NCBI RefSeq assembly: GCF_014171475.1
Contig: NZ_CP048817.1
Span: 3,472,001-3,536,000, forward strand
Direction of reading: 5' to 3'
Source of the DNA: Sphingomonas sp. So64.6b
Lineage (GTDB): Bacteria > Pseudomonadota > Alphaproteobacteria > Sphingomonadales > Sphingomonadaceae
DNA length: 64,000 bases
Shown: positions 27,559 to 37,467 of the stretch, piece by piece
Layout: each line of letters starts with the position of its first letter
How positions within the stretch are numbered: the stretch's first letter is position 1
Program-made: the position numbers and the translations under genes
The notes under the pieces: model-generated
The model's database searches: none
What the model was told of the DNA's origin: nothing
The model's input: only the letters and a program-made list of their open reading frames with translations

Positions 27559-28554
27559 GTGGCGGACGAGCATCAAGTAGCAGCAGGACTGGCCGATCAT
27601 TCGTTACTCGACGCGCAGACTGTCGATATCCTGATGCGGCTCGAGCGCGATCCGTTTCTCGATCCGACAATGGCCCCTTCGGACATGCGTGCCGCCTTTG
27701 ACGCCTTCTATGCCAGCCTTCCGATAGCGGCGCCGCCGATCGGCGCGGCGGACGATGTCACGATTGACGGCCCTGCCGGCCCGATCGCGCTTCGTATCTA
27801 CCGGCCGCGCACTGCCGTCGGCGAGAAACCGCCCGTTATCCTGTTCATTCATGGCGGCGGTGCCATGATGGGGGGCCTTGCTTCCTATGATGGAGTTTGC
27901 CGGCGGCTGACGGCAAAATCAGGCGCGATGCTGATTTCGGCAACATATCGCCTTGCGCCCGAGCACAAATTTCCGGCCGCGACTGACGACATCTGGGCCG
28001 TCTTCAATTGGGTCTGCGCGAACGCCGCAGCGCTTGGGGGCGATGTCGAGCGGCTGGTCGTCATGGGTGAATCGGGCGGTGGCGGACTTGCCGCAGGGTG
28101 CGCGCAACGCGCGCGCGATGAAGGCCAAACGAGCATCGCGCTCCAAGTACTGATCAATCCTGCGCTGGGCATGCTCGGTAGCTCGAAATCGATGGCTCGC
28201 TATGCGCGCGGATTTTTCTTCGAGCCAGAAGCCCTTGAGTGGATTTACAGCCAATATCTCGAGAATTCGACCGACATTACAAACCCTCTCGTCTCGCCGA
28301 TCCTCGCACCCGATCTTGCCGGCCTGCCACCGACCTTCATCATAACAGCGGGTCACGACATTCTGCGCGATGATATCGAAGCCTATGCCGCACGACTGGC
28401 TGACGCGGGCGTTCGCGTCGAGATCTCGTGCTACGAAACGACGATCCATGGCTTCACGGTCATGGCGGGCGCGATTGACGCCGGCCTGGACGCGCTTGAC
28501 GAATGCGCCGAAAAAATCCGCGCGCGTTTCGACCTTGCGACACCGCCCGAATAG
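27559..28554 (+). CDS. Cytoplasmic alpha/beta hydrolase, HSL-type esterase
   Basis: This 331-residue hydrolase has HGGGAMMGG (oxyanion), YRLAPEHKFP, nucleophile elbow GESGGGG, Asp near TAGHDILRDD and His in TIHGFTVM. There is no signal peptide. It shares HGGGAM and the FFFEPEALEWIYSQYLE block with the exported esterase at 19741-20877, so the two are probably paralogues from one duplication. It has a GTG start and is the last gene of the plus-strand operon, converging on the acyl-CoA ligase. Confidence 0.87.
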   Translation: MADEHQVAAGLADHSLLDAQTVDILMRLERDPFLDPTMAPSDMRAAFDAFYASLPIAAPPIGAADDVTIDGPAGPIALRIYRPRTAVGEKPPVILFIHGGGAMMGGLASYDGVCRRLTAKSGAMLISATYRLAPEHKFPAATDDIWAVFNWVCANAAALGGDVERLVVMGESGGGGLAAGCAQRARDEGQTSIALQVLINPALGMLGSSKSMARYARGFFFEPEALEWIYSQYLENSTDITNPLVSPILAPDLAGLPPTFIITAGHDILRDDIEAYAARLADAGVRVEISCYETTIHGFTVMAGAIDAGLDALDECAEKIRARFDLATPPE

Positions 28555-28587
28555 CACACGAACGGGCAGACGGGCGAGGCATCGCGC

Positions 28588-30300
28588 TCATTCAGCGCAG
28601 TGAAGCATTAACGCCGCAAGAATTGGCATGATCGTGTCGCGCGCTCCTCGATCCACTCGCACAGCAATACGGCCATCTTGCTCTTCCACGCTCCAACATT
28701 CGTCGGGCACGCCCAAGGGATCGAGAAGACTGTGCAGAACTGTGGCGGCCGCAACCGCCCGCATCGCCGGCTTATAGGGTTTGCCCGCACCAGTCAGCGG
28801 GAGGCGATGCATCACCTCGATATGCCTGGGAACCGCGGGCCCTTCGACCCGCGCGCGAATTGCGTCTGCTATTTCTGCCAGGGTCGCTATGCCGCCCGGC
28901 TTCAACTGAACAAACAGATAGGGTACTTCGCCGGCATACTGGTCCGGCGCCGCGACTGCAGCCGCGCCTTCGACCGCCGGGTGCGTCAGAGCCGCTTCCT
29001 CGATCAGCGCAGCGTCGATATTATGGCCGCTACGGATGATGATGTCCTTGGCTCTGCCAGTCAGAGACAGGTTTCCCGCGTCGTCCATTACGCCGAGGTC
29101 ACCGGTGACCAGCCAGCCATCGGCGTTGAACAAGTCGCCGTTCAAGGTTGCATCAAGATAACCCGGCCCGATGGTCGCGCCCCGCGCTAGAATGTGGCCG
29201 CGAACGCCAGGGGGAACGGTAGAGTCTGCGTTTCGCGGATCGTCGACCACGCGCAGTTCGACGCCAGCCGCCGCAGGCCCGACCGAACCAGCTTCATATA
29301 TCTTTCCAGCGACGCGGCTGGCGAGCATCCCTGCGCTTTCGGTCATTCCGTATACAATGGTGACGGCTAGGGCCCAGCGCTCTGCAAACAGCGTTTCGAC
29401 CGGGAGCGGCAGCGCCGCACCGCCCACGATGATGCTGCGAAGCGCCGCCGGACGGCGTTGCGGCAGTTGAGCCGCGACCGCCGCGACGATCGTCGGCACG
29501 CCAGCGATGATCGTCACGGCGTGTCGCTCGATCATCGGCCAAAAAGCGTCCCGAAAGCCTGCAGCGCGCGCGCCTTGGTGCGTCGGCAGGAGCTGGCAGG
29601 CACCGCTCAGAATCGTGGACAGTCCGACGCAAATCGACCCGGCCACATGGAATAGCGGCAATGGGTTCAACACGGTATCGCCTGCATGGATTCCTGCGCG
29701 TTGGGCAAATCCCAGGGCGGCCGCGACTTGGTTACGCTCTCGGTGCAGCGCAAGCTTCGGCGCACCGGTCGTTCCACCGGTGTGGAATGCCGCAATCACA
29801 CGATCATGATCCACTGGTGCGGGGCTGAACTTCGCGAGCGCGGTATCGCTGGCCAGCCGTCTCAGCGCGTCGTGGGTAAGCACGTGCCGAAGCTGCTGTC
29901 CGTGATGATGCAGAGCGGCGTCTCGCGCCGCATCATCTTCGACAATCATGATCGTCGCCTGACCCTTCTCCAAAAGATGGGAGACATGATGGTGCGGCAG
30001 CAACCCATTGATGGGCATCGCGATCCCGGCAATCTCTGCGGCCCATAAAGCGATCTGTGCGTCGGGCGTATTCGGCAAGATCAGCGCGATCGCCGACTGA
30101 TCGCCGAGCATGAGCGAACGAAAAAGAACCACGATACGCAGCGTGCGCGATACGAATTCAGCGAAGCCAAGTTCGACGACTCCGGCGTCGGCGCTGAGCT
30201 CCGTGATCATGCGAAAGGCGGGCCGGTCGCCATGCTCCTCGCCAAGTGCACGAAACCGCTCGGCGAGCCCTGTGTCGGATCGCTTCTTAACGTGCGGCAT
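28588..30300 (-). CDS. AMP-dependent acyl-CoA synthetase/ligase
   Basis: This 570-residue ANL-superfamily enzyme has the phosphate-binding loop HTGGTTGAPK, the A5-like segment VYGMTESAGMLASR, the hinge DLGVMDDAGNLSLTGRAKDIIIRSGHNID and a C-terminal lysine motif GAGKPYKPAMR. It probably adenylates a carboxylate and forms a CoA thioester. The ATG at 30300 overlaps the nitronate monooxygenase stop by 14 bases, so the pair is an operon. It is the natural CoA-activation step for an acid made by the aldehyde dehydrogenase across the convergence point. Confidence 0.9.
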   Translation of the reverse strand: MPHVKKRSDTGLAERFRALGEEHGDRPAFRMITELSADAGVVELGFAEFVSRTLRIVVLFRSLMLGDQSAIALILPNTPDAQIALWAAEIAGIAMPINGLLPHHHVSHLLEKGQATIMIVEDDAARDAALHHHGQQLRHVLTHDALRRLASDTALAKFSPAPVDHDRVIAAFHTGGTTGAPKLALHRERNQVAAALGFAQRAGIHAGDTVLNPLPLFHVAGSICVGLSTILSGACQLLPTHQGARAAGFRDAFWPMIERHAVTIIAGVPTIVAAVAAQLPQRRPAALRSIIVGGAALPLPVETLFAERWALAVTIVYGMTESAGMLASRVAGKIYEAGSVGPAAAGVELRVVDDPRNADSTVPPGVRGHILARGATIGPGYLDATLNGDLFNADGWLVTGDLGVMDDAGNLSLTGRAKDIIIRSGHNIDAALIEEAALTHPAVEGAAAVAAPDQYAGEVPYLFVQLKPGGIATLAEIADAIRARVEGPAVPRHIEVMHRLPLTGAGKPYKPAMRAVAAATVLHSLLDPLGVPDECWSVEEQDGRIAVRVDRGARDTIMPILAALMLHCAE

Positions 30301-31264
30301 GATTGACGATCCGCTGCACCGCGTCCCGGTATTCATGCTGTAGTCGTTCGACGAGTTGCCTGGTCGGGACTATCGACTCGATCGGCGCGATTCCCTGCCC
30401 GCAGCCCCAGATATCGCGCCAGGCCTTGGTGGCGCCGGATCCGAAATTCATCGCGCTTGGATCGCTTTCGGGAAGTCTGTCGGGATCGTATCCCGCGGCG
30501 ATCACCGAGGCTCGGAGATAATTGCCGTGAACGCCGGTAAACAGGTTGGAATAGACGATATCCGCCGCGCCGCCTGCCGCCACTGCCTGTTTATAAGCAT
30601 CACTGGCCCGCGCCTCATCGGTCGCGATGAACGCCGACCCGATATAGGCGAAGTCCGCGCCCATCGCCTGCGCCGCCAGGATCGAGCCGCCTGAGGCGAT
30701 TGCGCCGGACAGCGCGACCGGCCCGTCGAACCAGCGCCGGATCTCCTGCATGAATGCAAATGGCGACAGGCGCCCGGCATGCCCGCCGGCGCCCGTGGCC
30801 ACCGGGATGAGACCGGTTGCGCCCTTTTCGATCGCCTTGCGGGCGAAGCGGTCGTCGATCACGTCGTGTAGCGTGATACCGCCATAGCCGGCGACCTCGC
30901 GATTGAGATCTTCACGCGCGCCTAACGACGTGATGACGATCGGAACCCTGTATTTCGAACACAGCGCGATGTCCTGATCGAGTCGGTCGTTCGACCGATG
31001 CACGATCTGATTGACGGCAAAGGGCGCGGCCGGCGTATCGGGATGTCGGCGGTCCCATACCGCGAGCGCCTCCACGATTTCGGCCAGCCACTCGTCCAAC
31101 TCGCTGGCCGGACGCGCGTTGAGCGCGGGGAAAGATCCGATCACACCGGAGGTGCACTGCGCAATGACCAGCGCCGGGTTCGAGATGATAAACAATGGCG
31201 AAGCGATTACCGGCAACCGCAAGGGCCGGGAAAGGGGACCATCCGGAATCACAGCTTGTTGCAT
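30287..31264 (-). CDS. Nitronate monooxygenase family (2-nitropropane dioxygenase-like) flavoprotein
   Basis: This TIM-barrel protein of about 325 residues has LPVIASPLFIISNPALVIAQ, GVIGSFPALNAR, VATGAGGHAGRLSPFAF with a conserved His, and ALSGAIASGGSILAAQAMGADFAYIGSAFIAT, the FMN phosphate site. Family members oxidise alkyl nitronates, but many catabolic homologues act on other substrates or as enoyl reductases. I start it at the ATG at 31264 because the 48 residues upstream in the frame do not resemble the family; no strong ribosome binding site helps. It is divergent from the LuxR-type regulator. Confidence 0.83.
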   Translation of the reverse strand: MQQAVIPDGPLSRPLRLPVIASPLFIISNPALVIAQCTSGVIGSFPALNARPASELDEWLAEIVEALAVWDRRHPDTPAAPFAVNQIVHRSNDRLDQDIALCSKYRVPIVITSLGAREDLNREVAGYGGITLHDVIDDRFARKAIEKGATGLIPVATGAGGHAGRLSPFAFMQEIRRWFDGPVALSGAIASGGSILAAQAMGADFAYIGSAFIATDEARASDAYKQAVAAGGAADIVYSNLFTGVHGNYLRASVIAAGYDPDRLPESDPSAMNFGSGATKAWRDIWGCGQGIAPIESIVPTRQLVERLQHEYRDAVQRIVNHAAR

Positions 31265-31464
31265 TTCGGGCGAGATCGATTGCCGTGTAAACGATGGTCT
31301 GGCACGATGTGCTTCTCCCTTCCCTGCGAGCGAACTACAAGCCCGGTACCTGACGCTGATCGGCGAGCCGCCGCTTGAAAGTATGGTTGGCGACATCGTG
31401 ACACCCATACTTTCGTGGGGCCTTGCCCGAGCGGATCATGCTATGGCCGCGCTTGAATTGAGGG

Positions 31465-34071
31465 ATGATGGGCAAGGTCTTGAGCTTCGGACAGAGAGTC
31501 GCCCTCCGCACAGCGGCAGCGCCTGTGGCGCCCAGCGGCTGGCCGCGCACCCGACTCTCCTCGCTTCTCGATGATGAGCGCGCGCCACACACGATCCTGC
31601 TCCACGCGCCAGCCGGGTTCGGAAAAACGACGCTGCTCGACCACATCGTCAGTCACCACAAAGTCTTGGGACGACGGGCGGTTAGCGTGACACTGGGAGA
31701 GGCCGATCGCAGTGAAGCGGCTTTCGACGAAAAACTGTCGCTTGTTGTCGAGGATGCGCGGTCCGAGCCCTTGCTGCTCGTGTTCGACGGCCTCGAACAT
31801 ATCCAAGGCCATCCGGCTGAAAAGCGCCTGCTGCGCCTTGTCGAATCACTTCCCGAGAACCTCCGGCTGGCCATCGCGTCGCGCGAATATCCGAGCCGCG
31901 GTGTCGCTCGACTTCGCCTGAGCGCAAAGCTCAGATTGGTCGGCGCGGAAGAATTGCGCTTCACCGTTGATGAAACTCGCGCGTGGCTTGCTGCCACTGA
32001 TGTGCATCTATCGAGCGAAGAGCTTGCCGAACTCTGCAAACTGTCTGACGGGTGGCCAGCGGCAATGGGAATGGCAGCATTGGCGCTGGCCGCGCCGGGG
32101 ACGAGAAGGGCCTTGTCGCTGACGACCGACATCGCGGCTTGGCCATTGTTGAGGCAATATGTCGATGACGAGCTGTTCGGGCTGCTGTCGGACAATCTGA
32201 AATGTTTCGCTCTTGAGACAGCGGCGCTGAGTCGCTTTACGCCTGAACTCGCTGCCCTGGCGACCGGCCGGGAAGATGTGGAGTCCTTGATCACCGGTCT
32301 TGAGCATTCGGGCCTTATCGTCCGCGAGGTCGAGGATCATCTGGCCCAGGGCTGGGTTCGGTTTCAGCCACTCGTGGCGCGTTGCCTGGAACGACGGCTC
32401 GAGACGGATGCGCCCGAACGGCGGCTGGCGATTCACCGTGAAGCCATGGCCTGGCATAGCGCCGGTGGACGGTTCAGCGATGCGATCCGTCATGCCTTCG
32501 CCGCAGGCGAAACCTTGGCGGCGGCAAACCTGCTCGAGGCCGCCGGCCGGGAGCGTCGTCGACAGGGCCATGCGAGCGGCAGCCCGGAATGGTCAAGGCA
32601 TCTCTCAAGCGAAGGTTTTGCGGCACATCCGCGTCTGCATGTCGATGCGGCATGCTCTCTCGCGGCGAGGTTCGACCTCGAGGCAGCGCGAGCCCATCTC
32701 GCCACCGCACGGCAGCGCTTCAACGATCTTGAGCCTGTCGTCCGTGACGATCTGCTGGCCGTCGATGCGATGATAGCGCTTTATGCCGATCGGCCCGAGA
32801 TCTGTCTTGAGGCAGCCGAGCGTGGCCTTCGTGAATGCGAAAACGGCGATCCCTACACCTTGGGGACACTGCGTTCGATCGCTGCGGTCGGCTGGATCGC
32901 CCGATCATCGCTCGACAAGGGTCGCCAATTCGCTCTGGAAGCGCTTGCGGACAACGATCGCGCTGGAAGTGCCTTTGGAATGGCCGTCGCGCACGCGATC
33001 ATCGGCCAGACGGAAATGATCGCTGGTAATGCGGTTCGCGCGTTCGAGGCTTGGCGAGCCGGCGAAGCCCGGATTGTCGGCGCGCGCGGCGATCCTGCGG
33101 TGGAGAAGATCGCTTTCGCCTACATGCCTTCGCTGCTTTACGAGTGGAACCGGTTGGACGACGCGGATACTTATCTTGCCCGCTGTGCCGAAGGGCCGAT
33201 GGAAATCCTTCTTCCGGACATGATTATGTCGCTGGCGCTGACCGAAGCTCGCCTCGCGCGGGCACGCGGCCGCTCGGAACAAGCTGATCGGGCGCTGATC
33301 CGCGCTGAAACAACCGCAGCCGCAAAGCACTGGCCGAGACTGTTGCATGCGGTCCGCGCCGAACGGTTACGCAGCGTCGTCCTTTCCGGACACGAGCGGG
33401 ATGCGCGGCGCCTCCACGCGGAGTTCATTGCAGACGGTGGGTTCCGTGAACTTCCGGGAATCATGTCGCCGGCATTAGAGACCGAATCCTATCTGATTGC
33501 AGAGCTACGGTTCGAAACGCATTTCGCAGGAACACCGGCAACGATTTCGCGGCTACGGGCCGCGTGCGCGAAGGCGCTGTCGACCAATCGCAATATACGG
33601 GCGGCCAAGTTGCTTGCCCTGGAGGCGATCTGTCGTGACAGCCTTGGAGATCGATCGGCAGCAATCCGGACGATGCGGCGTGCGCTCGAAATCGGTTCTC
33701 CAGGGCGCTTGATCCGAACAATTCTAGATGAGGGACCTCGTGCACTCGCCCTGGTGAAAGCAACAGTCGAGACCCTTGATGCAATGTACGGCGCGATATC
33801 GACCGACTATCTCGGCGCAATTATTGGCACCGACCCTGCTTCACTTCCGCAGGTCCCTTCCGAAGTCGTGCAAGTCGACCGACTCTCGAGCCGGGAGAAG
33901 GAAATCCTGAGGCTCGTATTCGATGGATATAGCAACGCGCTCGTCGCGCGGAAGGCAGCGCTTTCCGAGAACACGGTGAAGTGGCACCTGCAGCACATTT
34001 ATTCCAAACTGGGTGTCTCGAACCGCACAGGTGCCGTCGCCGTTGCTCGCAGCCTTGGATTGTTCGGATAA
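31465..34071 (+). CDS. MalT-like large ATP-binding LuxR regulator (LAL, STAND)
   Basis: This 868-residue regulator has an N-terminal STAND ATPase (Walker A PAGFGKTTLL; LLLVFDGLEHI as Walker B) and a long TPR-like helical region (about 330-780). The C-terminal LuxR helix-turn-helix is LSSREKEILRLVFDGYSNALVARKAALSENTVKWHLQHIYSKLGV. MalT-type proteins become active when an inducer and ATP promote oligomerisation. It is divergent from the nitronate monooxygenase-acyl-CoA ligase operon and next to the catabolic cluster, so it is the likely pathway activator. The effector is unknown. Confidence 0.92.
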   Translation: MMGKVLSFGQRVALRTAAAPVAPSGWPRTRLSSLLDDERAPHTILLHAPAGFGKTTLLDHIVSHHKVLGRRAVSVTLGEADRSEAAFDEKLSLVVEDARSEPLLLVFDGLEHIQGHPAEKRLLRLVESLPENLRLAIASREYPSRGVARLRLSAKLRLVGAEELRFTVDETRAWLAATDVHLSSEELAELCKLSDGWPAAMGMAALALAAPGTRRALSLTTDIAAWPLLRQYVDDELFGLLSDNLKCFALETAALSRFTPELAALATGREDVESLITGLEHSGLIVREVEDHLAQGWVRFQPLVARCLERRLETDAPERRLAIHREAMAWHSAGGRFSDAIRHAFAAGETLAAANLLEAAGRERRRQGHASGSPEWSRHLSSEGFAAHPRLHVDAACSLAARFDLEAARAHLATARQRFNDLEPVVRDDLLAVDAMIALYADRPEICLEAAERGLRECENGDPYTLGTLRSIAAVGWIARSSLDKGRQFALEALADNDRAGSAFGMAVAHAIIGQTEMIAGNAVRAFEAWRAGEARIVGARGDPAVEKIAFAYMPSLLYEWNRLDDADTYLARCAEGPMEILLPDMIMSLALTEARLARARGRSEQADRALIRAETTAAAKHWPRLLHAVRAERLRSVVLSGHERDARRLHAEFIADGGFRELPGIMSPALETESYLIAELRFETHFAGTPATISRLRAACAKALSTNRNIRAAKLLALEAICRDSLGDRSAAIRTMRRALEIGSPGRLIRTILDEGPRALALVKATVETLDAMYGAISTDYLGAIIGTDPASLPQVPSEVVQVDRLSSREKEILRLVFDGYSNALVARKAALSENTVKWHLQHIYSKLGVSNRTGAVAVARSLGLFG

Positions 34072-34208
34072 GATTGGATGCGGGCATTGGCGCCCCCATC
34101 CGTCGGCCTTCAGGCCGCGCAGGTTCGCCGTTCTTCAAGCTAAGGCCTGCTTGGACGTCTGCATGAGAATACCGGCTGTGGTAAGGACTCGCTCATCAGA
34201 GCCGGTAG

Positions 34209-34654
34209 ATGTCGGTTGCGGCGAAGGCGACGCCGGACATGGCCGTGTGCCAGATTGCCATTCCCGCCTTCGATGCGAGGAATCAAGGGATCGCGTCTAT
34301 CCGGTCGCAAACCCACTATCCGCGGGCGCACTCCGTGGCCGAGGAGATCGGGCAAATCGCCAATCTGAAGATGATCGACCATAGCATCCGCGAAGCCGGC
34401 ATCAGGGTATTCTGCGCCCCGCATCGCCGCTGGGAGCCGGGTGACTATGAAGACTGGTGCCATCCCAATCCTCCCAGCTCGCCGTCATGCACCGCCATTA
34501 CTTCGCACGTGGCGAATGGGGCGGTGCATGGCATCCCGACTTTGTTCCGAAGCCCGGCGATATCATCGCCAAAGAACACTGGGGGCAGAGCGGTTTCGCC
34601 AATGGCGACGAACGACATCAAGCCGCAAGCGCCGATGTTCCGGCGGCTTCGTAG
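34209..34654 (+). pseudogene. Isochorismatase-like cysteine hydrolase, frameshifted
   Basis: The first frame (to about 34475) contains LKMIDHSIREAGIRVFCAPHRRWEPGDYEDW. The second (34457-34654) continues with GEWGGAWHPDFVPKPGDIIAKEHWGQSGFAN. Joined, they match the central part of isochorismatase-family hydrolases (ID...AGI.V..APH.RW.PGDYE, then HP...P..GD.I..EHW..SGFANTD). The frame breaks again after GFAN. The sequence stops at the edge of the IS21-family element (34663), before the catalytic cysteine region. The gene was probably cut by that insertion and then decayed, or the reverse. Confidence 0.65.
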
Positions 34655-34770
34655 TCACCACGTGTCCAGATAGCGGGCCGCTGCGAGGAGTGGCGGGTCT
34701 TCTCAGAGCTGTCAATCGGCGCGGCAACGGGGACCGGGATCGGCATGTAAAAGGAGACCACTCACGTGCC

Positions 34771-34829
34771 GTCGTTCTGGGGGATGTCGGCGTAGGGCGT
34801 AGCCCGGAGCCGACATCCCCCAGAACGAC
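34771..34829. repeat. Perfect 21-bp inverted repeat inside the IS21 end
   Basis: Arms at 34771-34791 and 34809-34829 are perfect reverse complements around a 17-base loop. The repeat lies downstream of the istB stop codon inside the IS. It may terminate or insulate transcription at the element's end, or be a structured end sequence. Confidence 0.75.
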
Positions 34830-34858
34830 ATCCTCTTTGGCAGCGGCAGCGACGGCGC

Positions 34859-35590
34859 TCAGCTTCGGTTCTTGAACCGCCAGCTCTCGTTGCCTGTCTC
34901 GACGATGTCGCAGTGATGGGTAAGTCGATCGAGCAGCGCGGTCGTCATTTTCGCATCGCCGAACACGGTCGGCCATTCGCCGAACGCCAGGTTGGTGGTG
35001 ACGATGACCGAGGTGTGTTCGTAAAGTCGGCTGATGAGGTGGAACAGCAGCTGCCCGCCAGCGCGTGCGAACGGCAGATAGCCAAGTTCGTCGAGGATCA
35101 GGAGGTCCAGCCGCGACAGATGCTCGGCAAGCTTGCCGGTGCGGCCCTGAAGGACCTCCATCTCGAGCCGGTTCACCAGATCGGTGGTATTGTGGAAGCG
35201 AACGCGGGCACCGGTGCGGATGCAACTGCGCGCGATGGCGATACTCAGATGCGTCTTGCCCGAGCCCGTACCGCCCACCAGCACGACATTGCGCTGGTTG
35301 GCGAGGAACGCCCCGGTGGCGAGATCGCGAACCAGCGCTTCGTTGATCGGCGTGCCGGCGAACTCGAACTCGGCGACCTCCTTTGCAAGCGGCAGCTTGG
35401 CGATCGTCATCTGATACTTGATCGAGCGGGCATGCTTGTCGGCGATCTCCGCCCGCAACAGATCGCCGACGACATGCTGAACGGGATACTGGCGCTTGAT
35501 CGCATCGGCGATCACCTCGTCATAGGCCTGGCGCATACCGGCGAGCTTGAGGTCGCCCATCAACTCCAGGATCTGGTGGCGCTCCATCAT
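34859..35590 (-). CDS. istB: IS21-family helper ATPase IstB
   Basis: This 243-residue AAA+ ATPase is similar to DnaC. It has [20 protein letters not shown] (Walker A), [14 protein letters not shown] (Walker B) and [19 protein letters not shown] (sensor region). IstB assembles on target DNA and delivers the IstA transposase. It overlaps the istA stop (TGATGATG), with ATG starts at 35590 and 35587 and a GTG at 35593. The full-length, motif-intact sequence suggests it is functional. Confidence 0.93.
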   Translation of the reverse strand: MMERHQILELMGDLKLAGMRQAYDEVIADAIKRQYPVQHVVGDLLRAEIADKHARSIKYQMTIAKLPLAKEVAEFEFAGTPINEALVRDLATGAFLANQRNVVLVGGTGSGKTHLSIAIARSCIRTGARVRFHNTTDLVNRLEMEVLQGRTGKLAEHLSRLDLLILDELGYLPFARAGGQLLFHLISRLYEHTSVIVTTNLAFGEWPTVFGDAKMTTALLDRLTHHCDIVETGNESWRFKNRS

Positions 35591-37104
35591 CACGCCGCCT
35601 CACGAAGCGGGGTCAGCAGGCGATCGTAGCGGCCTGCATCGGCGATCGGCTCGATCTCAAGCCGCAGATGGTCGGGTGTTGCAATGGTGGGCTCCACCGG
35701 CGCCGATCGGGACCGGGCCAGGATGTTGAGCACCACATCGGCGCTGGCCACCCCGTTCGCGAGTGCTTCGGCAGCGGCGTTCTCCACGGCGTCAAGACCA
35801 TCGACGGTAATGGCGGTGAGGATCTTGACCATCTGGCGGTCGCCATCGCTGCTCTCCTTCAAACGGGTGCGCAGACGCTCCAGTCCTGACGGCAATGCGA
35901 GTTGCTTGAACGGCGCGCCGTTCCTCAGCGCACCCGGCTTCTTTGCCAGCACCGGTACGTAATGCCACGGATCGTAGATCGTCTGATCGCGACCGTAGCG
36001 CCGCGCATGCTCTGCAACGATATCATCACCCTGCCGGATAACGATCCGGTCGGCATAGGCGTGGACCTCCGCCGGGCGGCCCAGTGCGCGGGCCGCGACC
36101 GAGTACTTGTTGTAATCGAACCGCACGAGCAGTGTTTTGGAGACGGTCGCGGTCACCGCATGGAAGCCATTGAACGCCGTCGTCGGCAGCCGCATCAGCG
36201 CCGCCTTCTCGTCGTCGAACACATCGGCGACGGTCCGCTCGCGCAACTCGGGATGACGATGGGCGCTGGCATGTTCGATGCAGCGATCGAGCAGCCAGGT
36301 GTTCAGCTCCTCGTAGCTCGCAAAGCGCAGCCGCGGGGTGAAGAAGCGCTCGCGCACGAGGCCAACCTGGTTCTCGACCTGTCCCTTCTCCCAGCCAGCT
36401 GCCGGCGTGCAGGCGGTCGGCTCGACCAGATAATGGCTGCACATCTGCAGGAACCGCCGGTTGAACCGGCGTTCCTTGCCGAGGAACACCACGTCCACCG
36501 CCGTCGACATATTATCGTAGATGCCGCGCGTGCAGACACCGCCAAAGAAGGCGAACGCTCGTGCATGCGCATCGAACACCATCTCCTGCGTCTCGCGCGG
36601 ATAGGCCGCCACGAAGAACATCCGGCTGTGGGAAAGCCTGACGTGCGCGACCTTCACCGTCGTCGTCACGCCCGCCATCACGATCACTTCGTGGCTCCAG
36701 TCGAACTGGTACGCTTCGCCAGGATCGAAGCTCAGTGGCACGAACGCGGTCGCCGTCCGCCCCGCTTCCTCGCGTTGCCAGCGACGGGCATGGCGGCGAA
36801 CAGCATCGTAGCCGCCCTCAAATCCAAGCCCGCGCAGCACCTCATATAACCTGATCAGCGTCAGACGTTCGCGGCGTGGCTTGCGTTCGTTCTCGGCCAA
36901 CATCTGCTCCAGCGCGGCCGCGTGGCCACCCAGCTTCGGCTTGGGCTCCGCAACCCGCGTGTACGTGAACACGGGCTCCTCCGCCTCGATCGCCTTGCGC
37001 ACCGTCTTGCGCGACACATGCAGTCGACGCGCGATCTCCCGCACCGACAACTTCTGCACGAAATGCGCGCGCCTGATCCGTCCTATCGTCTCCACCGTCG
37101 TCAT
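35590..37104 (-). CDS. istA: IS21-family transposase IstA
   Basis: This 504-residue transposase has an N-terminal helix-turn-helix ([21 protein letters not shown]) and a DDE catalytic core with Asp in YQFDWSHE, Asp in GIYDNMST and Glu in [11 protein letters not shown]-terminal beta-barrel region is followed by a likely IstB-contact tail. It cuts the IS ends and joins them to target DNA. Length and catalytic triad are complete. It is coupled to istB. Confidence 0.94.
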   Translation of the reverse strand: MTTVETIGRIRRAHFVQKLSVREIARRLHVSRKTVRKAIEAEEPVFTYTRVAEPKPKLGGHAAALEQMLAENERKPRRERLTLIRLYEVLRGLGFEGGYDAVRRHARRWQREEAGRTATAFVPLSFDPGEAYQFDWSHEVIVMAGVTTTVKVAHVRLSHSRMFFVAAYPRETQEMVFDAHARAFAFFGGVCTRGIYDNMSTAVDVVFLGKERRFNRRFLQMCSHYLVEPTACTPAAGWEKGQVENQVGLVRERFFTPRLRFASYEELNTWLLDRCIEHASAHRHPELRERTVADVFDDEKAALMRLPTTAFNGFHAVTATVSKTLLVRFDYNKYSVAARALGRPAEVHAYADRIVIRQGDDIVAEHARRYGRDQTIYDPWHYVPVLAKKPGALRNGAPFKQLALPSGLERLRTRLKESSDGDRQMVKILTAITVDGLDAVENAAAEALANGVASADVVLNILARSRSAPVEPTIATPDHLRLEIEPIADAGRYDRLLTPLREAA

Positions 37105-37230
37105 CCTCCACCTCGTCGCCAGCCAACACAGCAGGCGAACATAGATGACCCGGAAGGTGGTCCCCGTTTAGGTGCCGATTACCGGGTCAGGTGGTCCCCA
37201 ATCTCACGCCGAAACACAGGGTAGGTGACA

Positions 37231-37467
37231 TTCACGCCGTGATTTCGAGCTCTCCTTGTCTATTTTATCGCAGGCACTCACAGAACTAACCGCCATGTGA
37301 CAAACCCTCTGACAGGATCAAAATCTCTCAGGGGATTTGTAACAAGGTCGTGCCAGCTTTGGCCGAAAGCATTGAATTATTCTATTGAAATATATCATGT
37401 GTATGATTGGGGAAGATATTTCGATGTTCGCATTGCGAAACATTGAAAATTATGCCATAGATATACC
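37231..37467. promoter_or_regulatory. AT-rich promoter region of the abiE operon with small palindrome
   Basis: No gene. The stretch is strikingly AT-rich for this genome, especially 37370-37465. ATCAT-GTGT-ATGAT at 37394-37407 is a perfect short palindrome about 60 bases upstream of the antitoxin start. AbiEi antitoxins autoregulate by binding repeats in their own promoter, so this is a candidate operator. Confidence 0.45.

Larger units (their letters stand above)
34663..37230 (-). mobile_element. IS21-family insertion sequence (about 2.57 kb)
   Basis: The element carries istA and istB in the usual overlapping order on the minus strand. Proposed ends start TGTC at 34663 and end GACA at 37230, giving the TG...CA termini expected of IS21. 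Two copies of AGGTGGTCCCC (37155-37165 and 37189-37199) lie in the istA-proximal end; the other end has ACGGGGACC near 34727 and GGAGACCAC near 34751, fitting multiple transposase-binding repeats. I could not find a clear target duplication, so the exact ends are uncertain. Both genes look intact, so the element may be active. Confidence 0.75.
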
